Part shown: positions 16,255 to 24,886 of the stretch, piece after piece
Layout of the letters: the number at the start of each line of letters is the position of its first letter
Position numbering within the stretch: the first letter of the stretch is position 1
Program-made: the position numbers and the translations under genes
NCBI GenBank assembly: GCA_902590915.1
Contig: CACIYQ010000009.1
Coordinates: forward strand, 1 to 33,653
Reading direction: 5' to 3'
Source: an uncultured Pelagibacteraceae bacterium
GTDB taxonomy: Bacteria; Pseudomonadota; Alphaproteobacteria; Pelagibacterales; Pelagibacteraceae
DNA length: 33,653 nucleotides
The notes under the pieces: model-generated
What the model was told of the DNA's origin: nothing
The model's database searches: none
What the model saw: only the letters and a program-made list of their open reading frames with translations

Positions 16255-16769
16255 TGGCTTTTTTAACCTATTTTATAGTCAAAAATACTAATAAAATCAA
16301 CGTTTTTTCAATATTTAAGCTTATTTTAACATGAATAGTAATATTCACCCTTCAGTTGTACTATATATTGAGATATAACAAAATAAAGTGCCTCTATGGC
16401 CGCTTAAAACACATATTCTCTAACTGCATTGCTCTACTTTTCAATGATAGTAAGACTATATTTAGTATCAAATTTCATAGAATTTTTTAAAAATTTTTGT
16501 TCCCCTACCCACTTATTAAAATAAGAATTTTGAATTTTGTGTTTAATTAACTAAATAAACCATTGATATTAAACACTTTTAAGTATTATAGTTTATTTTC
16601 TTTATTAAGATTGCTATATTTGCCTTTATCTATTTAAAATAATAGTTATTAATTGGATGATTTGTATTAATTTATCTATATATAAAATATAAAAAAATAA
16701 CATAATTACAATTGTTTAAAAGTATATATTGAAGTATTAAATTATATATTAGTAACTATTTATTTACTA
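16255..16769. other. Gene-free stretch of about 515 bp
   Basis: No convincing gene, RNA or repeat family is seen. It has short open frames only. Features are a weak inverted repeat TATAT/ATATA near 16361-16376, a small GC-richer spot around 16390-16405, a C-rich TTCCCCTACCC at about 16500, and an extremely AT-rich second half. In DNA otherwise packed with genes, this gap may be a decayed insertion next to the island. Confidence 0.5.
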
Positions 16770-17621
16770 TTAATTAGAACTAGTAAGTAAATATTCTCTT
16801 CTGGAAATGTATAAACCACTGAGAATAATAATAAATAGACCTAAATAAGTCCAATTATCAGGTAATTCATGAAAGAAATAATAACTAATTAGTATGTTGG
16901 TAATTATCTCTGTGTAGCCTAAAGGAGCTAATTTGGATGCATCAGCATATTTGAGTGATAATATTAGGAAAAGATGCGCTAGAGCTGCAATAAAGCCGAT
17001 TAAAGCCATTAAAACCCATTCAGTTAAAGAAGGTGTAACCCATACAGCTGGCACAAATAAGCTAACTATTATTAAACCTACTAAACTAGTAAACAACAAC
17101 GTTAAAAAAGAATTATCAGAAGTGCTCAATTTCCTAGTTATTATAAAATAGAACCCATAACAAATTCCACAAGTAACTGCGGCTAAAGTTGCTAAGTTTA
17201 CCTCAATAAAACCAGGTCTAATTACAATCATAGCACCCAAGAAACCAACTAAAACAGCGGACCATCTTCTAATACCAACCTTCTCGTTTAGAAATATTGG
17301 AGAAAAAGTAGTACAAGTTATAGGTGCTACAAATGCTAAAGTTAAAGCTTTCGGAAGAGAAATAACAGAAATTGCATAAAAGAAACATAATGTAGAAAAG
17401 GATAGCACAAAACCTCTAATCAATTGTAATTTAGGGTTTTTACTCCAAACAAGAGTTTTTCTATAAAAAATTAACATTAAAGACAATGTAAAAAGTGCTG
17501 AAAAGAAATATCTCGCCCATACAATCTGAAAAACATCTATTGAAGAACTTAAATGTTTAGCAAACGCGTCCATAACTGGAACAATCATCCAAGCTGAAGC
17601 ATTTAATATTATAGCTTTCAT
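16770..17621 (-). CDS. EamA/DMT-family permease
   Basis: A 283-residue inner-membrane protein with about ten hydrophobic helices in two EamA repeats (residues about 5-138 and 145-275). The first repeat shows WARYFFSALFTLSL and the typical end-of-repeat LNEKVGIRRWSAVLVGFLGAMIVIRPG (seen as separate segments), and the second ends FFHELPDNWTYLGLFIIILSG. Drug/metabolite transporters of this type move amino acids, nucleosides or S-adenosylmethionine, and some relatives in Rickettsiales import SAM; the substrate here is not predictable. It is 16 bases downstream of an AEC permease on the same strand. Confidence 0.88.
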   Translation of the reverse strand: MKAIILNASAWMIVPVMDAFAKHLSSSIDVFQIVWARYFFSALFTLSLMLIFYRKTLVWSKNPKLQLIRGFVLSFSTLCFFYAISVISLPKALTLAFVAPITCTTFSPIFLNEKVGIRRWSAVLVGFLGAMIVIRPGFIEVNLATLAAVTCGICYGFYFIITRKLSTSDNSFLTLLFTSLVGLIIVSLFVPAVWVTPSLTEWVLMALIGFIAALAHLFLILSLKYADASKLAPLGYTEIITNILISYYFFHELPDNWTYLGLFIIILSGLYISRREYLLTSSN

Positions 17622-17637
17622 AAAAAAAGGATATAAT

Positions 17638-18537
17638 TTAATAAAAGTATTTTAAAGTAAAGAATACAACAACTGGTAATGTTATAAACGACATAATTGT
17701 TGAAACTACAATCATACTTGCAATGCTATCAACAATTTTTTTAGGTGAATACATTGATCCAATTAAATAAGTTAAAACTGCACTTGGCATAGCGCATTGA
17801 ATTAAAAATACACCTGCCGCAAAACCAGACAAATTAAACATTTTTATAATACCTAGTCCAATTAATGGACCAATAAAAACTCTACATATAGAAGAAATAA
17901 AAGCAGATTTAAAAGAAAAAACTTTTAATCTTGTAAGGGCTATACCTAAAGACATCAATATTAAAAATATTGCTGTGTAAGCAGTAATCATAGTTGTATT
18001 CACTAAAAAAACTGGTGTTTGAATTTCATAATATATAAAGATAATTGAAATTATTATTGCATATACAGGTGGGCTTTGAAGTAAAAGCTTTAAACTAAAT
18101 TTTTTACTAGCCAAAAAAACATTTATTGTAAAATGAAAAAATATAACTAATGAAGAGATAGTAGCTGCAATACCTAATCCTAAATCACCATAAGCAAATA
18201 AACAAATTGGTAAACCCATGTTACCGACATTAGGTAAAACAAATGGGGGAAGTTCTCTTATTATTTCTTTATTTAAAAAAATTAAAAAGATTACACCTAC
18301 TACAGCAAAGGCAAATATTGCAATTAATGAATACCAAAAATATTCAATAAACATTGAGAATGTTACACCAGTGGTAGTAATAGCGTAAAAAACCATCGCA
18401 GGGCTTCCAACATTAGCAGCAAAATTTGTGATAAAAGAAGTATCTAATTTAGGATTTTTTTTACCGATAAAGTAACCAATACCCACCATAAAAAAAACAG
18501 GAAATAAAACTTCAAAGAGTTTAAAATAAATTTCCAT
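17638..18537 (-). CDS. AEC (auxin efflux carrier) family permease
   Basis: A 299-residue membrane protein with about ten helices in the 5+5 arrangement of the AEC family. Visible marks are FPVFFMVGIGYFIGKK at the N-terminus, PPFVLPNVGNMGLPICLFA with the conserved Asn/Gly-Pro crossing, and QCAMPSAVLTYLIGSMY near the end. AEC members export or exchange small organic anions such as malate; the substrate is unknown. The start codon overlaps the stop of homoserine dehydrogenase by 1 base, so it is probably translated from the same mRNA. Confidence 0.87.
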   Translation of the reverse strand: MEIYFKLFEVLFPVFFMVGIGYFIGKKNPKLDTSFITNFAANVGSPAMVFYAITTTGVTFSMFIEYFWYSLIAIFAFAVVGVIFLIFLNKEIIRELPPFVLPNVGNMGLPICLFAYGDLGLGIAATISSLVIFFHFTINVFLASKKFSLKLLLQSPPVYAIIISIIFIYYEIQTPVFLVNTTMITAYTAIFLILMSLGIALTRLKVFSFKSAFISSICRVFIGPLIGLGIIKMFNLSGFAAGVFLIQCAMPSAVLTYLIGSMYSPKKIVDSIASMIVVSTIMSFITLPVVVFFTLKYFY

Positions 18538-19829
18538 TAACCAAGCACTCTAATAAGTGTTGGCGTTTTTAAAATATTTTTATTTTTTTTAAATATAGAT
18601 AAACAATTCTTGGAATTTATCTCAGAAGTTTTATGAGTTATTATTACAATTGTTGCTTTATTTGTTTTTTTATCAGGTGTTTGGATAAGTCTTTTTACAG
18701 ATATTTTATACTTGGCCAAACGATTAGTAATTTGAGATAAAACTCCAGGTCGATCTTTCACTTCAAACCTTAAATATAGTGAATTTGTATAATTATTTGT
18801 ATTATAATATTTTAGAGCTTTTAATTGTGCAAAAGGTATTCCAAAAGGTTTTTTAATATTACCTCTGAGTATGGACAATAAGTCAGAAAGCAGAGAAGAA
18901 GAAGTAGGACCAGGACCTGCACCTTCACCTTGTAAAATACTTTCACCGACTGGTTTTCCTTCAAGAATTACTGCATTCATTACCCCGTTAACATTTCCAA
19001 TATAAGATTTTTTGTTAACTAAACATGGATGAACTGTTTCAAAAAGTTGATTATTTTTTAGTTCAGTTATTCCAAGAAGTTTTATTCTTAAATCTAATTG
19101 ATTAGAGATTTTTATATCTTTTAATTCAATTTTTTCTATCCCCTCCATTAAACATTTGTGTTGTGAGATTTTACTATTAAATGCAAGTGCAGATAAAATT
19201 CTTACCTTTGCAAAAGCATCAAAACCATTTAAATCTAATTTAGGGTTGCCTGGTTCAGCATAGCCAAGTTTTTGTGCTTTAATAAGAACATCATTAAATT
19301 TTTGATTAGAATTTTCCATTTCAGATAAGATATAATTTGAAGTACCATTTAATATTCCATAAATCTTTGAAATCTTGTTTGATGCTAATCCTTCCTTAAT
19401 TGATCTTAAGATTGGGATACCTCCTGCTACAGAAGCCTCAAATTCTAAATTAACATTATTTTTTTCCGCTAATTTTGCTAGATAATTTCCATGTTTAGAA
19501 ATTAAAGCTTTATTTGGTGTAATGACGTGAACCTTACTTTTTAAAGCTTTTTCTACAATCTTTTTAGACACACCATCAGATAATCCTATTGCTTCAAATA
19601 AAATATCTACTTTATGTTTTTTGAGAATTTCAAGAGGGTTAGTATAAAAAATTTTTTTATTAATTTTAAATTTTCTTTTTTTTTTAATATTTTTTGCTGA
19701 TATAGCAACTACATTAATTTTTGTTCCTGTTTTTATTTCAATATTTTTTTTTTTAGTATTTAACTCATTAAGTAAAAAAATACCAACCTGTCCTAAACCA
19801 ACTACTGCAATATTATATTTTTTTTTCAT
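18537..19829 (-). CDS. hom: Homoserine dehydrogenase
   Basis: A 430-residue NAD(P)-dependent enzyme reducing aspartate semialdehyde to homoserine, the branch point to threonine and methionine. The Rossmann start is VVGLGQVGIFLLNEL (residues 9-23). The substrate-binding signature is seen as EFEASVAGGIPILRSIKEGL and the GILNGTSNYILSEM segment. The catalytic region holds KLDLNGFDAFAKVRIL, and an ACT regulatory domain (about 348-428, LRFEVKDRPGVLSQITNRLA) suggests feedback control by threonine. Its product feeds MetY, encoded 2.4 kb away. The 5' end overlaps the small lipoprotein gene by 4 bp. Confidence 0.95.
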   Translation of the reverse strand: MKKKYNIAVVGLGQVGIFLLNELNTKKKNIEIKTGTKINVVAISAKNIKKKRKFKINKKIFYTNPLEILKKHKVDILFEAIGLSDGVSKKIVEKALKSKVHVITPNKALISKHGNYLAKLAEKNNVNLEFEASVAGGIPILRSIKEGLASNKISKIYGILNGTSNYILSEMENSNQKFNDVLIKAQKLGYAEPGNPKLDLNGFDAFAKVRILSALAFNSKISQHKCLMEGIEKIELKDIKISNQLDLRIKLLGITELKNNQLFETVHPCLVNKKSYIGNVNGVMNAVILEGKPVGESILQGEGAGPGPTSSSLLSDLLSILRGNIKKPFGIPFAQLKALKYYNTNNYTNSLYLRFEVKDRPGVLSQITNRLAKYKISVKRLIQTPDKKTNKATIVIITHKTSEINSKNCLSIFKKNKNILKTPTLIRVLG

Positions 19830-20053
19830 TTACTAATATCAGGATATTTACTTTTTTTTGTATAGTCTTCTATATATAATTTATATTCTTCTAAAGTCAT
19901 TGACGTTATATCTTTTGATTTTTTTAATATTTTTGAGAGATTTTTTTGCTCATTTTTTTTTTTAATAGTATCTTCAGTCCAATACTGAGAATCTGTATTC
20001 AAAGAACAGTTGGAAATAAATAATAGTGCAAAGAAACTAAATATTAATCTCAT
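19826..20053 (-). CDS. Small predicted lipoprotein, 75 residues
   Basis: The N-terminus is a lipoprotein signal: MR, a hydrophobic run LIFSFFALLFI and lipobox ISNC with the modified cysteine at C16. The mature part is about 60 residues, very Lys-rich, with SQYWTEDTIKKKNEQ and MTLEEYKLYIEDYTKKSKYP. It is probably anchored in the outer membrane. No family is recognised, though small lipoproteins with a SxYW(T/N)xD start occur in SAR11-like genomes beside hom and argC (recollection, not checked). ATGA-type 4-bp overlaps with argC upstream and hom downstream show it is translated within that operon. Confidence 0.72.
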   Translation of the reverse strand: MRLIFSFFALLFISNCSLNTDSQYWTEDTIKKKNEQKNLSKILKKSKDITSMTLEEYKLYIEDYTKKSKYPDISK

Positions 20054-21072
20054 ATTAATCCGGTTGTTTCTGGAAAATTAAATCTATTGTTTAGACTTTG
20101 CACTGCTTGCCCTGCTCCACCTTTTATTAAATTATCTATAGCTGAAAGTATAATAATTTTATTATTAAATTTTGACTTGCAAACCGAAATTAGACAATTA
20201 TTAGTATTAATAACATCATTTGTACTTATGAGAGTATTTGATTTGGAAATCTTCACAAATTTTTCTTGCTTATAAAATTTTGACAATAAACCTAAAACGT
20301 TTGACATATTTACATTATTATTCAAATCTAAATATATAGTACTTAGAATTCCTTTAAACATTGGTGACAAATGTGGTGTAAAACTTACTTCAATTTTCTT
20401 CTTAGAAAATTTTTTTAACATCTGGTCAATTTCTGAATTATGACGATGTTTTCCAACACCATAAGCACTTAAAGAGTCATATAAATTTTTATTTTTATAT
20501 TTTTTGTGAACACCTCTTCCTGCACCAGAATAACCTGATTTGGAGTCTATTATAATATTTGAAGCCTTAATTAAATTTTTATTAATCAAGGGTATTAATG
20601 GTAAAAGTATAGATGTTGGATAACAACCGGGACTTGAGATTATATTATAATTTTTAAGTTCTTTTCTATTAATTTCAGGAAGTGAATAAATACTTTTTTT
20701 TATAAGTTTAATTGCTCGATGCTTCTGCTTGTACCATTTTTTATACTCAGAGGCTTTTTCAAGTCTAAAATCTGCAGCTAAATCAATTAATATATTTTTT
20801 TTATTTAAATATTTAGATATATCTTGAGCTTCTCCATTAGGTAAAGCTGTAAAAATAATATCAACATCATCTAATAAATTTTTATTAAATTTTTTTATTT
20901 TAGGTAATTTATATTTTGATAATGACTTTTCATAAAATGAAATACTCTTACCTACTGACGAATTACCACATAGATATTTTATGTTTATATATTTGTGCTT
21001 AACTAATATCTTAATTAATTGAGTACCAATATATCCAGTTGATCCAGCGACTAACGCATTAAGCATATGCAT
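20050..21072 (-). CDS. argC: N-acetyl-gamma-glutamyl-phosphate reductase
   Basis: A 340-residue NADPH-dependent reductase of arginine biosynthesis (third step). The Rossmann motif AGSTGYIGTQLIK is near the N-terminus, and the catalytic cysteine is C150 in ISSPGCYPTSILLPL. SGYSGAGRGVHKKY and KHRHNSEIDQ are family motifs that follow, and SPMFKGILSTIYLDL precedes the C-terminal GGAGQAVQSLN. The third codon is also ATG (MLNALVAG) and may be the true start. It is downstream of rpsI, the alphaproteobacterial order rplM-rpsI-argC. Confidence 0.95.
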   Translation of the reverse strand: MHMLNALVAGSTGYIGTQLIKILVKHKYINIKYLCGNSSVGKSISFYEKSLSKYKLPKIKKFNKNLLDDVDIIFTALPNGEAQDISKYLNKKNILIDLAADFRLEKASEYKKWYKQKHRAIKLIKKSIYSLPEINRKELKNYNIISSPGCYPTSILLPLIPLINKNLIKASNIIIDSKSGYSGAGRGVHKKYKNKNLYDSLSAYGVGKHRHNSEIDQMLKKFSKKKIEVSFTPHLSPMFKGILSTIYLDLNNNVNMSNVLGLLSKFYKQEKFVKISKSNTLISTNDVINTNNCLISVCKSKFNNKIIILSAIDNLIKGGAGQAVQSLNNRFNFPETTGLI

Positions 21073-21105
21073 TTTATATTATAACAGTTAAATATTAAAA
21101 AAAAA

Positions 21106-21543
21106 TTATCTTTTAGAAAATTGGAAGCTTCTTCTAGCTTTTCTTCTACCAGGTTTTTTTCTCTCTACTGCTCGAGAGTCTCTTGTGGTAAGTTTTTCAG
21201 TTTTCAATGTGCCTTTTAAATTTTCATCAAATAAAACTAATGCTTTAGATATTCCGTGAACCATAGCTCCAGCTTGACCAGTAGGTCCACCACCTTTAAC
21301 ACTACATCTTACATCATAATCTGTAGATTGATTTATAATCTCAAAAGGTCTTGTAATTTGCATTTTATGAGTTTCGTCTGCAAAATAATCACTAAATAAT
21401 TTTCCATTCACATATATTTTGCCAGATCCTTTTTTTAACCAAACTTTCGCAATAGAAGTTTTTCTTCTACCAGTTGCATATTTACTATCTTTAAAATCTA
21501 ATTTAAGTTTAGTTGATTTTGAAGATGTTTGAGTATTTTCCAT
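21106..21543 (-). CDS. rpsI: Ribosomal protein S9
   Basis: A 145-residue 30S protein. KYATGRRKTSIAKVWLKKGS opens the conserved core at about residue 21, GGGPTGQAGAMVHGISKAL is in the middle, and the basic tail RRKARRSFQFSKR, which reaches the P-site tRNA, is intact. An approximately 20-residue N-terminal extension precedes the core. It begins 1 base after the stop of rplM, as in nearly all bacteria. Confidence 0.97.
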   Translation of the reverse strand: MENTQTSSKSTKLKLDFKDSKYATGRRKTSIAKVWLKKGSGKIYVNGKLFSDYFADETHKMQITRPFEIINQSTDYDVRCSVKGGGPTGQAGAMVHGISKALVLFDENLKGTLKTEKLTTRDSRAVERKKPGRRKARRSFQFSKR

Positions 21544-21544
21544 A

Positions 21545-22003
21545 TTAATTTCTTGCTAAATTTTTACTGTTCAATTTATTTAATTCAATAACTTTAGGAT
21601 TCTGTGCAGAATGTGGGTGATCATTACCTGCATAAATTTTTAATTTAGTTAATTGTTTTCGACCCAAAACGCCACCGGGTAACATTCTTTTAACCGCAAG
21701 TTTCAAAGTTTCACCTGGTTTTTTTTCATCTAATCTTTCAGGTGTAGCAATCTTGATGCCACCAGGGTGACCTGTGTGTCTGTAATACTTTTTGTCTTGA
21801 AATTTTTTTCCTGTGAATTTTACTTGTTCAATATTTTTAACAACTACAAAATCACCATCATCCATGTGTGGTGTATAAGTTGTTTTATTTTTTCCTCTTA
21901 TAATATTTGAAACAACTGTAGCTAATCTCCCAACAACTGCATTAGTTGCATCAATTTCATACCAAGATGATGTTATTTGGTCTTTTTTAAGGAATTTTGT
22001 CAT
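21545..22003 (-). CDS. rplM: Ribosomal protein L13
   Basis: A 152-residue 50S assembly protein. WYEIDATNAVVGRLATVVSN, KTTYTPHMDDGDFVVVKN and VKRMLPGGVLGRKQLTKLKI are all typical L13 motifs, and the YAGNDHPHSAQNP end is conserved. It is first in the rplM-rpsI-argC unit and diverges from metY, whose riboswitch leader lies just upstream. Confidence 0.97.
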   Translation of the reverse strand: MTKFLKKDQITSSWYEIDATNAVVGRLATVVSNIIRGKNKTTYTPHMDDGDFVVVKNIEQVKFTGKKFQDKKYYRHTGHPGGIKIATPERLDEKKPGETLKLAVKRMLPGGVLGRKQLTKLKIYAGNDHPHSAQNPKVIELNKLNSKNLARN

Positions 22004-22086
22004 TGTGCGAGGATTAATACTATTATTAAATTCAATGTCAATTTTATATTTACCTTGAAAATAGGTCTTAATTTGATAAAAAGATT

Positions 22087-22130
22087 ATGCCGATTTGATC
22101 CTATTGCGGGCTTTAAACTGCTAAAGAGGA
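22087..22130 (+). promoter_or_regulatory. SAM-II riboswitch upstream of metY
   Basis: The conserved SAM-II core is present: GATTTGA (22092-22098), CC, ATTGC, then TTTAAAC and GCTAAAGAGG. GCC (22089-22091) pairs with GGC (22109-22111) as P1. The pseudoknot helix forms between 22100-22107 (CCTATTGC) and 22120-22129 (GCTAAAGAGG), with C-G, C-G, T-A, T-A, T-A, G-C and C-G pairs. It senses S-adenosylmethionine. It is the first of two tandem aptamers on the metY leader. Confidence 0.85.
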
Positions 22131-22149
22131 ATTTTCATAAAACTATCGG

Positions 22150-22206
22150 TAGGCATTTGAACTGTATTGTGCGCCTTACATAAAGTTGAAGCACTAAAAA
22201 AGGAGT
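22150..22206 (+). promoter_or_regulatory. SAM-V riboswitch covering the metY ribosome binding site
   Basis: GGCATTTGAACTGTATTG is the SAM-V core. GGC (22152-22154) pairs with GCC (22173-22175), and GTGC (22169-22172) pairs with GCAC (22191-22194) to close the pseudoknot. The downstream CTAAAAAAGGAG contains the Shine-Dalgarno AAGGAG (22200-22205), 6 bases before the metY ATG. SAM binding would therefore hide the ribosome binding site and block translation. Confidence 0.88.
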
Positions 22207-22211
22207 ATATT

Positions 22212-23540
22212 ATGAGTAATAAAAGAAACAATCCTGAGACTATTGCGGTCCATGGCGGTGATTACAGAAGTGATCCTGCTACAAATGCTGTAGCTGTGCC
22301 TATATATAGAACTACATCTTATGAGTTTAACAGTACAGAACATGCAGCTAATTTGTTTTCACTAAAAGAGTTTGGAAACATTTATACTAGAATAATGAAT
22401 CCAACAAACGATGTGTTAGAAAAAAGAATTGCTTCCCTTGAAGGTGGATTATCATGTGTTACTGTTTCATCTGGTCAAACAGCTTCAACTTTTGCTGTAT
22501 TAAATGTTGCTCAAGCTGGTGATAATATTATAAGTTCAACCGATCTATACGGAGGCACTGTATCATTATTTAATAACACACTTAGCAAACTTGGTATTGA
22601 AATAAGATATGCGGATCCAAGTGATCCTAAAAATTTTGAAAAATTAATTGACGATAGCACACGTGCTTTTTATGGTGAAACTCTACCTAACCCCTATTTA
22701 AGAGTTTTTCCAATTAAGGAAGTTTCGGATATTGGAAGAAAATATAATATTCCTTTAATTATGGACAATACTGCTGCACCTGTAATTTGTAAGCCCATAG
22801 AGCATGGTGCTGCTGTAGTTATTCATTCTTTAACAAAATATATTGGCGGACATGGAACAGCAATTGCTGGCAGTATAGTAGATAGTGGTAATTTTGATTG
22901 GACAGCTGATGCAAAAAGACAGCCATTATTCAATGAACCAGACGCAAGCTACAATAATGTTATATGGGGCAAAGCTGTACCGGAGATGACAGGAGCTAAT
23001 GTTCCTTTTTCTGTACGTGCAAGAGTTTGCTTATTGAGAGATCTAGGGTCGGCATGTCCCCCAGATAACGCTTTTGCGATTATACAAGGACTTGAAACTG
23101 TGGCTTTAAGAATGAAACAACATTGCGAAAATGCCCAAAAGGCTGTTAATTTTTTAAAAAAACACAAGGAAGTAACTAAAGTAATTTATTCGACTGAACA
23201 TGATAAGCATATATCGGATAGAGCCAAACAGTACCTTAAAGGTGGAAATGGACCAATGGTTGGAATTGAACTAAAAGGTGGAATAGAAGCTGGAAAAAGA
23301 TTCATTGAGTCTTTAAAAATGTTTTATCATGTGGCAAATATCGGAGATGCTAGAAGTTTAGCTATTCACCCAGCTAGCACAACACACAGCCAATTAAATG
23401 ATAAAGAACTTGCTGCATCGGGTGTAACACAAAGTTATGTTAGACTTTGTATAGGTATCGAACATATTGATGATATTATTGAGGATTTAGATCAAGCTTT
23501 AAATAAATCCTCAAAAGGCAAACTTAAAGCAGTAAGTTAG
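22212..23540 (+). CDS. metY: O-acetylhomoserine sulfhydrylase / aminocarboxypropyltransferase
   Basis: A 442-residue PLP enzyme of the Cys/Met-metabolism family. It joins O-acetylhomoserine with sulfide (or methanethiol) to make homocysteine (or methionine). Motifs are the N-terminal HGGDYRSDPATNAVAVPIY, YTRIMNPTNDVLEKRIASLE, SSGQTAS, and the PLP lysine K209 in HSLTKYIGG. The start at 22212 (MSNKRNNPET) is chosen because a strong AAGGAG lies 6 bases upstream inside the SAM-V riboswitch; an in-frame codon at 22167 lies inside that aptamer. The 3' end overlaps the convergent heme A synthase gene by 17 bp. It is controlled by tandem SAM riboswitches. Confidence 0.96.
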   Translation: MSNKRNNPETIAVHGGDYRSDPATNAVAVPIYRTTSYEFNSTEHAANLFSLKEFGNIYTRIMNPTNDVLEKRIASLEGGLSCVTVSSGQTASTFAVLNVAQAGDNIISSTDLYGGTVSLFNNTLSKLGIEIRYADPSDPKNFEKLIDDSTRAFYGETLPNPYLRVFPIKEVSDIGRKYNIPLIMDNTAAPVICKPIEHGAAVVIHSLTKYIGGHGTAIAGSIVDSGNFDWTADAKRQPLFNEPDASYNNVIWGKAVPEMTGANVPFSVRARVCLLRDLGSACPPDNAFAIIQGLETVALRMKQHCENAQKAVNFLKKHKEVTKVIYSTEHDKHISDRAKQYLKGGNGPMVGIELKGGIEAGKRFIESLKMFYHVANIGDARSLAIHPASTTHSQLNDKELAASGVTQSYVRLCIGIEHIDDIIEDLDQALNKSSKGKLKAVS

Positions 23541-24552
23541 GTCTTTTATTTATAAAGAAAAAATAAATAGAGGAAGTTATTAAAAAAATAGAACTTACTT
23601 GGTGTACAGCAGCAATATAAATTTGTGCACCAAGTAAAACAGTAAAAATTCCTAGAACAATCTGTAAAAATATAAAAAATCCTAAAATATTAATTGGTCT
23701 ATATAATTTAATTATTTTATTTTTGTAAACGTTAAACAACATAAACACATAAAATAATCCTATTAAATAAGCAAGATTTCTGTGTATAAACTGAACTAAT
23801 GAAGGATCACTAAAGGCAGATAATTTAAATAAATTTTCAAAATTATTATCATTTGGAAAATAACTATTACCCATAAGTGGCCATGAATTATAAATTTTTC
23901 CAGCATCCATTCCAGATACAAATGCACCAATTACAATTTGTGTTAAAATTAAAAGTAAAAATACAAATGGAATAATTGAATTTATTCTATTTTCAACCTG
24001 GTTATTTTTTTTTTGATATTTTAAATAATTCCAAAAAATTAATGATAAAATCAGAAAAGCGATTAATAAATGTATAGATAGTCTAAAGTGACTAACATCT
24101 ACCCTATCAACTAGACCACTGCTAACCATATACCAACCAATAAATCCTTGGAAACAAATGAGAAAAAAAATGAAATATAAATCTAGTATTTTTGAGACTT
24201 TTATTTTAAAGGAAAAATATATAAGTGGAATAAAAAAGCATAAACCTATTAATCTACCTAAAAACCGGTGCACCCACTCCCACCAGAAAATAACTTTAAA
24301 TTCTTGTAATGTCATGTTGAAATTTTGTAATTTAAACTCAGGTATTTCTTTGTATAAATTAAAGTATAATATCCAATCGTTTTGGTTAAGAGGTGGAAGC
24401 AAACCAGAAAATAATTCCCATCGCGTTATTGAAAGACCAGAGTCAGTTAATCTAGTCAAACCACCAACTACGATCATAATTGAAATGATAATAAACATTG
24501 TAATTAACCAAAAAGATAATTGATTATTAATTTTTGCATTTTCAGTATACAT
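23524..24552 (-). CDS. ctaA: Heme A synthase (COX15/CtaA family)
   Basis: A 342-residue, eight-helix inner-membrane enzyme that hydroxylates heme O to heme A for cytochrome oxidase. Conserved elements are VVGGLTRLTDSGLSITRWE, EWVHRFLGRLIGLCF (heme-ligand histidine), SHFRLSIHLLIAFL, GAFVSGMDAGKIYNSWPLMG, FIHRNLAYLIGLFY and the C-terminal AAVHQVSSIFLI histidine. It matches the alphaproteobacterial/mitochondrial COX15 type. It is divergent from the chorismate mutase gene with a 43-base gap. Confidence 0.95.
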   Translation of the reverse strand: MYTENAKINNQLSFWLITMFIIISIMIVVGGLTRLTDSGLSITRWELFSGLLPPLNQNDWILYFNLYKEIPEFKLQNFNMTLQEFKVIFWWEWVHRFLGRLIGLCFFIPLIYFSFKIKVSKILDLYFIFFLICFQGFIGWYMVSSGLVDRVDVSHFRLSIHLLIAFLILSLIFWNYLKYQKKNNQVENRINSIIPFVFLLLILTQIVIGAFVSGMDAGKIYNSWPLMGNSYFPNDNNFENLFKLSAFSDPSLVQFIHRNLAYLIGLFYVFMLFNVYKNKIIKLYRPINILGFFIFLQIVLGIFTVLLGAQIYIAAVHQVSSIFLITSSIYFFFINKRPNLLL

Positions 24553-24563
24553 AAGCGCTTAAA

Positions 24564-24569
24564 TATAAT
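24564..24569 (+). promoter_or_regulatory. Candidate -10 box upstream of chorismate mutase
   Basis: A perfect TATAAT in the gap between divergent ctaA and the chorismate mutase gene, 26 bases before the ATG at 24596. The -35 (TTCAGT at 24541-24546, spacer 17) is poor and lies inside ctaA. Perfect TATAAT is common by chance in such DNA. Confidence 0.3.
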
Positions 24570-24595
24570 ATTTTTTTGATAATCCAAATATATAA

Positions 24596-24886
24596 ATGTC
24601 GCCTTTAAAGAGAAAAAAATTAAGTAAAATTAGAATTGAATTAGATAAGCTTGATAATTCTCTTATCAAAATTATAAAGAAAAGAACAAATCTTGTAAAA
24701 AAGGTTCTAGATCTAAAAGATAAAAAAAATCAAATTATTGATCAAAAAAGAATAAATATTATATTAAGAAATATCAAAAAAAAATCAGTTAAAAATAATA
24801 TTGACCCAAAAATAACAAACAGAATATGGAAAAATATGATTTGGGCTTATATAGAATACGAAAAAAAAAACTTTAAAAAAAAATAA
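24596..24886 (+). CDS. Chorismate mutase (AroQ class)
   Basis: A 96-residue all-helical protein of the monofunctional AroQ type, converting chorismate to prephenate for Phe/Tyr synthesis. The first helix carries the pattern RIELDKLDNSLIKIIKKRTN, followed by VKKVLDLKD, the basic QKRINIILRNIK and a final amphipathic helix. R12 and the later KR/R positions fit the chorismate-binding arginines. It is exceptionally Lys/Asn rich. It abuts rpmG convergently with no gap. Confidence 0.85.
   Translation: MSPLKRKKLSKIRIELDKLDNSLIKIIKKRTNLVKKVLDLKDKKNQIIDQKRINIILRNIKKKSVKNNIDPKITNRIWKNMIWAYIEYEKKNFKKK

Noticed and set aside
16498-16510. TTCCCCTA shared with the tRNA-Glu 3' end (8850-8857), as a possible att repeat
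   Set aside because: Only 8 bases match, the next bases differ (CCC versus GGG), and a chance match is plausible over this distance.
22167-22211. Upstream in-frame start extending metY by 15 residues
   Set aside because: It lies inside the SAM-V aptamer, has no ribosome binding site, and the extension is not part of the enzyme family; the AAGGAG before 22212 fixes the start.
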